From Deltaproteobacteria bacterium (GTDB lineage Bacteria > Bdellovibrionota_B > Oligoflexia > Oligoflexales > CAIYRB01), in assembly GCA_016874735.1 (NCBI GenBank), contig VGTI01000023.1:1-55727 (forward strand): a stretch of 55,727 nt of DNA, written 5' to 3'. Under the pieces are notes generated by a model. That model was not told the DNA's origin, did not search any database, and was given only the letters and a program-made list of their open reading frames with translations. This document shows, in pieces, positions 36,066 to 43,588 of this stretch. The position numbers were made by a program, and so were the translations under genes. Position 1 is the stretch's first letter. Each line of letters opens with the position of its first letter.

Positions 36066-36716
36066 ATGACGCAATCAGCGGCAGCGGGTAGTAACGTTTT
36101 TGTCATCAAGCATCCGCTGGTCCAGCATAAGCTGACGATCATGCGCAAGAAGGAGACCAGCACCAGTAAGTTTAGACGCCTCGCTGGCGAGATTGCCATG
36201 TTACTCGCTTATGAGGTCACGCGCGATATGCCCATGACCCTGGCAGATATCGAGACACCGATAGCAAAGATGAGAGCGCCTGTACTTAAGGGCCAAGAGA
36301 TCGTCTTGGTGTCGATTCTGAGAGCAGGCAACGGTATTCTCGACGGCATGCTACGACTGATCCCATCGGCGCATGTCGGGCACATCGGACTTTACCGCGA
36401 GCCAAAGACGCAGGTGGCTGTGGAATACTATTTTAAGATGCCGCCCAATATGCCTGAGCGCGACGTCATCATCGTCGATCCGATGCTCGCCACTGGTCAC
36501 TCGGCCGTTGCGGCTATTGACCGTGTGAAAGAGCAAAAACCCAAGTCCATAAAATACGTCTGTTTACTCGCCGCCCCCGAGGGTGTGAGCTTCGTCCAAG
36601 AGCATCACCCCGATGTACCGATCTATACGGCCGTCATCGATGAGGGACTCAACGAAAAGGCTTATATCATCCCCGGTCTTGGTGACGCCGGTGACCGGAT
36701 GTTTGGAACGCTTTGA
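36066..36716 (+). CDS. upp: Uracil phosphoribosyltransferase
   Basis: From the ATG at 36066 (216 residues; an upstream ATG at 36033 lacks a ribosome site) this is a type I PRTase. It shows the [15 protein letters not shown] and [10 protein letters not shown] segments, the PRPP-binding [14 protein letters not shown], and the uracil-recognising C-terminus with [16 protein letters not shown]. It converts uracil and PRPP to UMP, the entry step of the URC route. All binding motifs are intact. It is downstream of URC4 and just before an RNA-modification gene. Confidence 0.9.
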   Translation: MTQSAAAGSNVFVIKHPLVQHKLTIMRKKETSTSKFRRLAGEIAMLLAYEVTRDMPMTLADIETPIAKMRAPVLKGQEIVLVSILRAGNGILDGMLRLIPSAHVGHIGLYREPKTQVAVEYYFKMPPNMPERDVIIVDPMLATGHSAVAAIDRVKEQKPKSIKYVCLLAAPEGVSFVQEHHPDVPIYTAVIDEGLNEKAYIIPGLGDAGDRMFGTL

Positions 36717-36736
36717 GACGATGTGAGACTAGGCGC

Positions 36737-37417
36737 GTGACCGACTTTAGCCTTAGTGTTGCCTTTGCCAACGAGCACTTCGTTGCCGTCGATAAGCCGC
36801 CGGGATGGCTCAGCGTGCCCTCGCGTCTCGGGGAGTCCGACGCGAGGCCTTGTGTCGGCCGCGTGCTGGAGACGCAGCTAGGCGTGCGCCTATGGCCCGT
36901 GCACAGGCTCGACCTAGAGGTCACGGGGCTTTTATTATTTGCTAAAGATGCTCCTGCCCACAAGGTGGCCAATCTGTGGTTTGAAGAGCGCAAAGTCCAC
37001 AAGACCTACGAGGCCTTCACGACCGTTGGCGACGCGCTACCACTCAACCACCCACTCCAGTGGGAGTGCGTCATGATGCGCGGCAAAAAGCGCGCGTACC
37101 TAAGCCCTCACGGTAAGCCCTCGGTGACCACGGCGACACCACGCGCCCTGGTCACCTTACCGGACGGTCCGGCCCTCCTATGGGAACTTTCCCCCCACAC
37201 GGGCCGCCCCCATCAGCTTAGATTTGACCTGTCCCGCCACGGATTCCCCATCATCGGCGACCACCTCTATGGGTCGGATCGCTCATATTCTCTGGGCATT
37301 GCGCTGCGTTGCGTACGACTTGACCTGACTTCATGCCCACGGGCTGGGGATTTCGGCTTGCCCCGGGCATTGGCTGCGACTAGGTTGCGGGAGTCTCTAG
37401 GCCTCGAGGATAAGTGA
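36737..37417 (+). CDS. RluA-family pseudouridine synthase
   Basis: About 226 residues from the GTG at 36737, shorter than RluA/C/D because no S4 domain is present. It has AVDKPPGWLSVPSR, the catalytic HRLDLEVTGLLLF (with Asp), and a late HTGRPHQLRFDLSRHGFPIIGD. It should isomerise uridine in rRNA or tRNA; the site is unknown. It is read with the next methyltransferase gene, whose ATG overlaps its stop (TGATG), and probably shares the URC transcript, though its role is likely independent. Confidence 0.85.
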   Translation: MTDFSLSVAFANEHFVAVDKPPGWLSVPSRLGESDARPCVGRVLETQLGVRLWPVHRLDLEVTGLLLFAKDAPAHKVANLWFEERKVHKTYEAFTTVGDALPLNHPLQWECVMMRGKKRAYLSPHGKPSVTTATPRALVTLPDGPALLWELSPHTGRPHQLRFDLSRHGFPIIGDHLYGSDRSYSLGIALRCVRLDLTSCPRAGDFGLPRALAATRLRESLGLEDK

Positions 37418-38592
37418 TGACAGAGTCTGCCCCGCTACCAACAGTGCGCTTAACGCAACCCTTCAAGATTCAGCATCCATGGATCTTCGCGCGCGCAGTG
37501 GCTAAGCCCACGGAGCGTATTCCTCCTGGCACTTTGGTCGAGGTCTTGGGGGTCGACGGTAAATTCGTAGGCCGTGGTTTTTATAACGGGCACTCACGCA
37601 TCGGCGTCCGCCTGTTAACGACGGATCCGACGGAGCAGGTGGACGCTGGATTTTTTGCCGCAAGAATCGAGCGCGCTATCGAGTGGCGGCGTCAGCTAGG
37701 TCTCTTTGAGAAAACCACGGGCATGCGTCTCATTCACTCCGAGGGTGACGGACTCAGCGGCCTCATCGTTGACCTTTTGGGCGGTGTGCTGGCGATACAA
37801 TTCACGTCAGCGGGGATGTTTCGTCAGCGGGAGCTCATAAAATCCCTACTTCTCATTCATTTTCCTGAGGCGTGCGTTTACTGGTTTGCCGAGAAGCGTA
37901 TCCAAAAACAGGAGTCCTTTGACTGTTGGGATATGCCGGCTCCGGATCCCGTGGTGATCGAGGAGCAAGGCGTACGCTTTCACGTAGCTGTTGGCTCTAA
38001 ACACAAGACCGGCTTCTTTGCCGACCAGCGCGAGAACAGACTGCAGCTTGCGCGTCTATGCGCGGGCAAAGATGTACTCGACGTGTGTTGCCACACAGGT
38101 GGCTTCGGGCTTTATGCCAAAGTGATTGGCCAAGCCAAAAGTGTCATCGGAGTAGACTTGGACGAGGCCGAGGCGCTCACCACAGCGCGCGCCAATGCCA
38201 CGCTCAATGGTGTCGCTATCGACTTTATTGCCGCCGATGCCAGCGAGTATATGCGCGAGGCGGCCAAGCGCGGTGATCGCTTCGATGTCGTGATCCTAGA
38301 TCCCGCCAAACAAACGCGCTCGGCTGACAAGGTAGACGCAGCGTTGCATGAATATTGGCGTTTAAACCGCTTAGCCTTACCGCTAGTGAAACCTGGCGGC
38401 ATCTTGCTCACCTGCTCCTGCAGTGGTCTCATCAGTGAAGACGACTTTATCGCCACTATTAAAAATGCGGCGCGTGACGAGCAACGGGAAGCGCAAATCT
38501 TCCGTCTCAGTGGCGCTGCGCCGGATCACCCATTCCTGGCCCATGTCAGCGAGGGTAGGTATTTGAAGGCGGTTTGGGCCCGCATCCTGTGA
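37417..38592 (+). CDS. Class I SAM-dependent rRNA methyltransferase, RlmI-like
   Basis: A 391-residue protein with an N-terminal PUA-like domain (VGRGFYNGHSRIGVRLL), a linker with SEGDGLSGLIVD, and a Rossmann methyltransferase: FFADQRENR, the SAM loop DVCCHTGGFGLYA, VILDPAKQTRS and the CSCSG with a possible catalytic Cys. This layout matches the RlmI family that makes m5C in 23S rRNA. Which base it modifies here is not shown. The ATG lies within the TGATG overlap with the pseudouridine synthase gene. Confidence 0.85.
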   Translation: MTESAPLPTVRLTQPFKIQHPWIFARAVAKPTERIPPGTLVEVLGVDGKFVGRGFYNGHSRIGVRLLTTDPTEQVDAGFFAARIERAIEWRRQLGLFEKTTGMRLIHSEGDGLSGLIVDLLGGVLAIQFTSAGMFRQRELIKSLLLIHFPEACVYWFAEKRIQKQESFDCWDMPAPDPVVIEEQGVRFHVAVGSKHKTGFFADQRENRLQLARLCAGKDVLDVCCHTGGFGLYAKVIGQAKSVIGVDLDEAEALTTARANATLNGVAIDFIAADASEYMREAAKRGDRFDVVILDPAKQTRSADKVDAALHEYWRLNRLALPLVKPGGILLTCSCSGLISEDDFIATIKNAARDEQREAQIFRLSGAAPDHPFLAHVSEGRYLKAVWARIL

Positions 38593-38728
38593 TTGAGTCA
38601 GCTAACCGGCTGACCACAGGCGCGTTTCCTGTTTACTGCTTGACCGTTTTGGGAACCCTGATTTAAGGGCCACCCAGATGTGTCGAACCTAGAAAAGTGA
38701 TTCTAGTGCAACAGGACGTGAGGGTTTT

Positions 38729-39046
38729 ATGAAGACTTTATTGTGTCGAATCGTCGTATTGACCACAGTACTCATGGCAGGTTTAGGATCCGCCAGCCTA
38801 GCTATGGACGGGTATATCGTTTGCGGTACCTGCAAGTACTTTGACCCCGGAACCCGCTCTTGTCAGGACGCCCCTGATTGCTACGGCTACACGGAAGGCT
38901 ATGGCTACGACTGCGGCCACTGCGCGACTTGGTACGCAGATAACGAGCGCGGACACTGCGAAACCATTCCGGGCTGCGGCGGCGCCACATCGGCTAGCTG
39001 GCCTCAAGTGCTTTATGGGGAAAATCAAGCCACCGTGGCCCACTAA
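38729..39046 (+). CDS. Small exported Cys-rich protein with two CxxC-type repeats
   Basis: A 105-residue protein with a signal peptide (about 1-26, ending SASLA). The mature part has two similar units: VCGTCKYFDPGTRSCQDAPDC and DCGHCATWYADNERGHCETIPGC. Each carries CxxC, an aromatic, then two more cysteines, as in small zinc-ribbon-like or disulfide knots. Gly and Tyr fill the link. No family is recognised. A GAGGG at the right distance supports the ATG. Its pairing in the periplasm or outside remains open. Confidence 0.6.
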   Translation: MKTLLCRIVVLTTVLMAGLGSASLAMDGYIVCGTCKYFDPGTRSCQDAPDCYGYTEGYGYDCGHCATWYADNERGHCETIPGCGGATSASWPQVLYGENQATVAH

Positions 39047-39208
39047 GCGGCGCTCACGCGGCACGGTCCAGGCGGGACCGCCGTGGCGGATCAGCGACGG
39101 GATCAATCACTAGGTGATCGGCCCAAGATCTGGTAAAAATATCAGCCAGCTATGCGTATCTAATCGCTTCACTGAACTGACGTTTTGACACAAGCTCGCG
39201 AGGACCCC

Positions 39209-39982
39209 ATGGCGATCCCAACCCCCGACGCTCCAACTGGCGTCAATATGATCGAAGCCATCGCCGTTACCAAGGCCTTCAACGGCAACAATGTATTGGG
39301 ACCTGTTAGCGTCGGTTGTCCGCGGGGTAAGACCACCATCTTGCTCGGCCAAAGTGGTAGCGGTAAATCGACGCTGCTGCGTCTTTTTATGGGTCTAATT
39401 TGGCCGACTCAGGGTCACATCAAGATCGATGGTGTGATTTTGAGCCCGGCATCTGTTCAAGCGATACGCCGCAAGATCGGCTACGTCACCCAGGACGGTG
39501 GTTTATTCCCTCACCTGACGGCGCGGCAAAATATCCTACTGGCAGCGCGCTACTTCAAAGAGGAGCCCGCTGCAGAGGCGCGCCTACCGCACCTACTAGA
39601 GATTACAAAACTGACGGCCGATCTCATGGACCGCTTCCCATCGGAACTTTCGGGTGGTCAGAGGCAGCGCATTAGTCTCATACGCGCCCTAGTCCTCGAT
39701 GCCCCTGTTATTCTGCTCGATGAGCCGATGGGAGCCTTGGATCCTATGATCCGCGCTGACTTACAGACAGATCTAAAGGAAGCATTCACTATGCTCCACA
39801 AGACGGTCGTGATCGTCACCCACGATCTAGCCGAGGCGGCCTACCTTGGCGACCAGATTGTGATGATGAACGATGGCAAAATATTGCAGCAAGGTAGTTT
39901 TGCTGACCTCGTTAAGCATCCGACTGCTGCCTATGTGACGGACTTTATCGCGGCGCAGCGTCCGATCCCTTGGCCGACCTGA
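39209..39982 (+). CDS. ABC transporter ATP-binding subunit (orphan)
   Basis: About 257 residues from the ATG at 39209, after GAGGA. Walker A is GQSGSGKST, the signature is LSGGQRQR, and Walker B with catalytic Glu is VILLDEP, with a switch His in IVTHDLAEA. The ATPase resembles those of the glycine-betaine/osmoprotectant and related uptake systems (TTGA-less core of about 240 residues). No permease or binding protein gene flanks it, so its partner must lie elsewhere. Confidence 0.8.
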   Translation: MAIPTPDAPTGVNMIEAIAVTKAFNGNNVLGPVSVGCPRGKTTILLGQSGSGKSTLLRLFMGLIWPTQGHIKIDGVILSPASVQAIRRKIGYVTQDGGLFPHLTARQNILLAARYFKEEPAAEARLPHLLEITKLTADLMDRFPSELSGGQRQRISLIRALVLDAPVILLDEPMGALDPMIRADLQTDLKEAFTMLHKTVVIVTHDLAEAAYLGDQIVMMNDGKILQQGSFADLVKHPTAAYVTDFIAAQRPIPWPT

Positions 39983-40226
39983 TGCGGTAGATAATCGTTT
40001 AGCTTCTTCTTCGTTTTTTTTTGAGTATCGCCATGAAATATTCCAATCAATCAGAAGTCATAATCAAGAGTCATGATCGCGCCACATCTAAAGCCATGTG
40101 CGCATAGCAAGCCAGTTATCCTGCTTAGCGCACAAAGCCGCCATCTGATAATCACACTTTGTTTTGTTGCGACGGCGCAGCGACCATAATCTCCATGAAT
40201 TCCCGAGGGACCGAACTCCTTGGGGA
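39983..40226. other. Gene-free interval
   Basis: Between the ABC ATPase and the zinc-ribbon gene I see no ORF of note. There is a 10-base T-run at about 40013-40022 without a strong stem in front. Confidence 0.4.
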
Positions 40227-40493
40227 CTAGGTGGAGCTGGATACCTGGGACGTGACAGTTAGCATGCCTCGGAATACAGAGGTGAATTTTTTGATCACGC
40301 GTTTGATGGTACTTACAACATCACCAAAGCGGAAGAACGGCTGTGATACAAGGTGGTTTCTACAATTTAGACAGTGGTCTGACCCTGTGAGAGAATTTAT
40401 CACTGGGCCGCCACCGCAGCGACGGCAGCGACTATGCACGCCGGGAATGGTTCTCCGGAGATACTCGTGATGAAGGTAGGGATTGAATGACAT
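40227..40493 (-). CDS. Small zinc-ribbon-like protein
   Basis: From the ATG at 40493 the product has 88 residues. A strong AGAGGAG lies 5 nt before this ATG, which is why I prefer it over a longer TTG start at 40535. Two CxxC pairs, CRRC and CLNC, are 15 residues apart and could bind one zinc. The C-terminal part is basic (STIKRVIKKFTSVFRG). No family is recognised. It lies in an otherwise empty stretch, so it may be a genuine but lineage-specific gene. Confidence 0.45.
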   Translation of the reverse strand: MSFNPYLHHEYLRRTIPGVHSRCRRCGGGPVINSLTGSDHCLNCRNHLVSQPFFRFGDVVSTIKRVIKKFTSVFRGMLTVTSQVSSST

Positions 40494-40961
40494 GGGCACT
40501 CCTCTGAAGAGCGACATCTTGTTTAATGCTCTCAAAAGGGAGTAAGGCAGGAAACGTGCCAGACCAGATGTTTCGCGGTTGATCTTGCTTTTTTGTTCTT
40601 ATTTAAAGAGGCTTATCGCACTTGGTGGCAATCTCAATTTTTACGGCAGACTAAGCATGTCGCCAGGATTTTGGTAACAAATTATGACCACCCTGAGCAC
40701 TGTCGCGCGACAACAAGCTGCAAATAGCGGCAAGGCTGATTCTGAATACCCAGCAAATTCAAGTCATATCGGTAATTTGCACTGTGATCAGTAAATTGAA
40801 CGATGCAAGTAAAGAATTTGTGCGTGGTGGTAACAAAATTCACATCACTAGCAAGGCTTGCTTGTCACGGCCTCAGCTTAGGTAAAAAACCGGAAAACCA
40901 AGCCTTCGACAGGTGCCGCGGTACTTGTTTTGAGCCGGTCAGGAGTGTTCACTTAAAACGC
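40494..40961. other. Gene-free interval
   Basis: Nothing clear is seen between the zinc-ribbon gene start and the end of the AbiEi-like gene. The stretch is more AT-rich than its flanks. Confidence 0.4.
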
Positions 40962-41576
40962 TTAGCGTACCCGCGCTAAAAGCTCCTCTAACGCGGCGAT
41001 TACCAGTGATCGCCGCGCTGGTGATGATATCGATCTTGTGTACATCTCGATGCGCTTAAACTTGAAACTTTTTGGGATCTCGATTTCTGGTAGCGCGCGG
41101 AAAGCGCGGCTTTTTGCTGGCCGAAAGTAGAAGAAATCCACTAAGGCTTTTTCCGGTGTGGCCATTTGTGCAGGTCCATCACCAAAAGATTCGAAACCAC
41201 AAAAAAATGGTGGAGCCACCTGATGGACAGCATAGATGCCTACTGGAGTTTTGATAGTTCTGGTCTTGGCAGTTGAGATGACATGGATTGTTGTAGGAAT
41301 CTGCTCGATCATACCGTGGTGGAAGAGAGCACTCTGAAGCGACAGATAACTCGGCGATGGATCGGTCAAGTATGGGTGCAAAATCCAGGGCGAAATTTGG
41401 TTCGGTGTCAGCCACATGCCGCGTTGTAGTCGCGTGAGATGCCCGGTCGCCGCCAGGCGCCCGAGCATCTTGCTGGCCGACGCTGGTGATACGCCCAAGT
41501 GTGCGGCGACGTCGTTGGTCTTCAGCACCGGGGTCTCCAGGGTACGAAGTTTAGCAAGTGCTAGATTTAGGTTCAT
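40962..41576 (-). CDS. AbiEi-like antitoxin, winged-HTH protein
   Basis: A 204-residue protein from the ATG at 41576. The N-terminal winged helix (LKTNDVAAHLGVSPASASKMLGRLAATG) and the following YLSLQSALFHHGMIEQ and ATPEKALVDFFYF match the AbiEi family of type IV antitoxins, which bind promoter repeats and block AbiEii. It is translated second, overlapping the toxin stop by ATGA, the reverse of the usual antitoxin-first order. Both together may act in phage defence or plasmid-like maintenance. Confidence 0.8.
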   Translation of the reverse strand: MNLNLALAKLRTLETPVLKTNDVAAHLGVSPASASKMLGRLAATGHLTRLQRGMWLTPNQISPWILHPYLTDPSPSYLSLQSALFHHGMIEQIPTTIHVISTAKTRTIKTPVGIYAVHQVAPPFFCGFESFGDGPAQMATPEKALVDFFYFRPAKSRAFRALPEIEIPKSFKFKRIEMYTRSISSPARRSLVIAALEELLARVR

Positions 41577-42319
41577 GCTGAGATACTCTGTACCTTGGCG
41601 ACAACTTGATGCAGCAAAGTTTCCCAAACCTCCCCACTTCCGTAGTAGTCTTGGGCTTCAGCTGTTAAAAACTCGACGACCTGTCCCCTAAATTGATCAA
41701 AGTCGACACTTATGGCTGCATCAATAGCCTTTTCAATCAAAGACTTTTGCGCCTTCACAACCAAATTCGGGTTACGGTTAAACAGATGCGCCAGATCAAA
41801 AATATCTCTAGCCTGAGTTTCTGGCCGGCCGGCAAGGGCTTCAATCTTTTGCGTGACGGCGTAACTTGCTTTGTAGTGCGAGATAAAGCTGGGAGTAAGC
41901 CGATATTCAGCAAGTATCATAGGGTCTACCGACTCAAATACCGTACCTTCGCGATCAATACCGCGCCTTGAAAACTCGATCTTGGTCGGAATATCGAGCC
42001 CATGGGCATGTATCATGACCTTCCATCTTTGTACGGTGTCTGTCTGCTTGGGTGCTGAGTGAGCGATGATGTGGATCTTACGCGTAGCCAGGGAATTGCG
42101 CAGTGAGTGGCTGCTTAGTATCTTGTCCACACGCTTTTTCAGCGGCTCTCTACCTATAGTTGCCACGTCAAAATCAATGTCTTCAGAGTATCGGTTACTA
42201 CCCATAAAGAAACGAAGATTGCAGCCACCCTTAAGTACAACGAGCGATTTGTCCTGTGTAGTTAGGAACGACTTGATGAAGAGCAGATGGAACAGCTCAA
42301 TGTCAGCACGTATGCTCAT
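41573..42319 (-). CDS. AbiEii-like nucleotidyltransferase toxin
   Basis: A 248-residue protein of the AbiEii/DUF1814 nucleotidyltransferase family. The key motif VLKGGCNLRFFMGSNRYSEDIDFDV carries the Gly, Arg and Asp residues of the minimal NTase site, and a TPSFISHYKASYAVTQKIEALAGRP segment with a conserved Lys follows, then ARDIFDLAHLF. Known AbiEii/MenT enzymes add nucleotides to RNA substrates and stop growth. The catalytic Asp pair is intact. It is the first gene of the pair; a palindrome lies just upstream. Confidence 0.8.
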   Translation of the reverse strand: MSIRADIELFHLLFIKSFLTTQDKSLVVLKGGCNLRFFMGSNRYSEDIDFDVATIGREPLKKRVDKILSSHSLRNSLATRKIHIIAHSAPKQTDTVQRWKVMIHAHGLDIPTKIEFSRRGIDREGTVFESVDPMILAEYRLTPSFISHYKASYAVTQKIEALAGRPETQARDIFDLAHLFNRNPNLVVKAQKSLIEKAIDAAISVDFDQFRGQVVEFLTAEAQDYYGSGEVWETLLHQVVAKVQSISA

Positions 42320-42341
42320 ATCTTATATATTCCATTGAATC

Positions 42342-42353
42342 GACATATATGTC
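42342..42353. promoter_or_regulatory. Perfect 12-bp palindrome in the AbiE promoter region
   Basis: GACATATATGTC is a perfect palindrome 23 nt upstream of the AbiEii ATG. On the minus strand it overlaps a TTGACA that could be a -35 box, with an AATATA at 18-nt spacing. AbiEi proteins repress their own promoters at inverted repeats, so this is a fair operator candidate. Confidence 0.45.
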
Positions 42354-42395
42354 AATTGGAAGGAATATTAAAAATGCGGCGGTTGATCAGACCAT

Positions 42396-42546
42396 AACTG
42401 ACCCACTTAATTGTTGGTGTTGCCTCAGAACCCCCAGCATTTACTAATGAATCACTCGACAATCCAGGCAACCTCCGACGCTAGCCTGTAACAGTCCGGG
42501 ACGATTATCAAAACTTTCATCGACCAACAATTAAGTGGATCAGCTT
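42396..42546. mobile_element. 151-bp MITE-like element with 23-24-bp terminal inverted repeats
   Basis: The left end 42396-42418 and right end 42523-42546 are inverted repeats with only about two mismatches; the inner 16 bp CCACTTAATTGTTGGT is perfect. The 100 or so bases between have no ORF. Size and ends suit a non-autonomous (MITE) element or a heavily deleted IS, sitting between the AbiE genes and bfr. I could not identify the parent IS family or a target-site duplication. Confidence 0.55.
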
Positions 42547-42643
42547 TATCGTTGAACTAATCCCGCAGGTGAGCGATTGTTTTTGTCAACGGTAGGTTGC
42601 AAGCGCCTCCGACTAGCTCTTAGAAGAATTGAGAGGTGACACG

Positions 42644-43120
42644 ATGAAAGGTGATTCCAAAGTCATTGATGCCCTTAACGAGATCCTGACCGGGGAGCTC
42701 ACGGCCATCAATCAGTACTTTCTCCATGCGCGTATGGCTAAAAACTGGGGCTACGAGCGGATCGCAGCCAAAGTGTGGGCTGAGTCCATCGACGAGATGA
42801 AGCACGCCCAGGCTCTGACCGACCGTATTCTCTTCCTTGAGGGCATCCCCAATCTGCAGAAGTTGGGCAAGCTCAACATCGGTGAGACGATTGAGGAGCA
42901 GTTTCAGGCTGACCTGGCGCTCGAGTTCCAGGCAATGACCAACCTCAAGGCTGCCATCAAGGTATGCTTTGAAGCCGCCGACCACACTACCAGGGAGCTT
43001 TTTGAGCACATCCTGGCTGACGAAGAGGCTCATGTGGACTGGCTCGAGGCTCAACTCGGTCTGATTAAAGACCTGGGTCGCACGGCGTACCTAGGCGAGC
43101 AGATCAAAAAGGGCGAGTAA
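42644..43120 (+). CDS. bfr: Bacterioferritin
   Basis: From the ATG at 42644 (GAGAGGTG upstream) the protein has 158 residues, as E. coli Bfr. All ferroxidase ligands are at the canonical numbers: Glu18, Glu51, His54, Glu94, Glu127 and His130, and the heme ligand Met52 is present. It forms 24-mer cages that oxidise and store iron and bind heme at the dimer interface. The bfd gene is convergent just downstream, with stops 3 nt apart. Confidence 0.95.
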   Translation: MKGDSKVIDALNEILTGELTAINQYFLHARMAKNWGYERIAAKVWAESIDEMKHAQALTDRILFLEGIPNLQKLGKLNIGETIEEQFQADLALEFQAMTNLKAAIKVCFEAADHTTRELFEHILADEEAHVDWLEAQLGLIKDLGRTAYLGEQIKKGE

Positions 43121-43123
43121 GCC

Positions 43124-43342
43124 TCACTTTTTGCTCTGGCCTACATCTCCCGCAGCGCCGCCACCGGAGCCACCGTGGCGCTGCCGGGATTTTTGGACCA
43201 TTTCTTTCAGCTGACAGATGCACGAGCCGCAGTCGCTACCCGCCTGACATGACGACATCACGTCCCGGAGACAGGTTGCCCCGTTTTCGAGTAAAGCATT
43301 GATTTTCTTGTCTGAAACACCCTTGCACAGACACACGACCAT
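43124..43342 (-). CDS. bfd: Bacterioferritin-associated ferredoxin
   Basis: A 72-residue protein with the [2Fe-2S] cysteines Cys4, Cys6, Cys38 and Cys41 exactly as in Bfd. Bfd binds bacterioferritin at the heme and gives electrons to release stored iron when iron is low. A Gly-rich tail of about 20 residues extends the C-terminus. Convergent with bfr; its own promoter region holds a Fur-box-like site 68 nt upstream, as expected for an iron-starvation gene. Confidence 0.9.
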   Translation of the reverse strand: MVVCLCKGVSDKKINALLENGATCLRDVMSSCQAGSDCGSCICQLKEMVQKSRQRHGGSGGGAAGDVGQSKK

Positions 43343-43409
43343 AGGTGACTCCGCTGCGAAGACTTAAGGCCTAAGACCTACCTATCTCCTTATCGGTCTA
43401 TTTTATAAT

Positions 43410-43428
43410 AAAACTGAGAATCATTTTC
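43410..43428. promoter_or_regulatory. Fur-box-like site between bfd and the ferrochelatase-like gene
   Basis: The 19-mer AAAACTGAGAATCATTTTC matches the classical Fur consensus GATAATGATAATCATTATC at 14 of 19 positions, including GA-AATCATT. It sits in the gap between divergent bfd and the exported ferrochelatase-like gene and could control either or both. Confidence 0.65.
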
Positions 43429-43588
43429 AATACGATGTACATTTATTTGCTGCAAACACCCCAGATTTATCACTAAGCATCCGTAATCAATGACTTATTT
43501 TTAGCTCACCCCAAACCTTCTCATTATCCCGAATGCCGGTTATGCTAGTGGAAACCATCATTTCGCATACAAGTCAGAAGGGGCTCTT

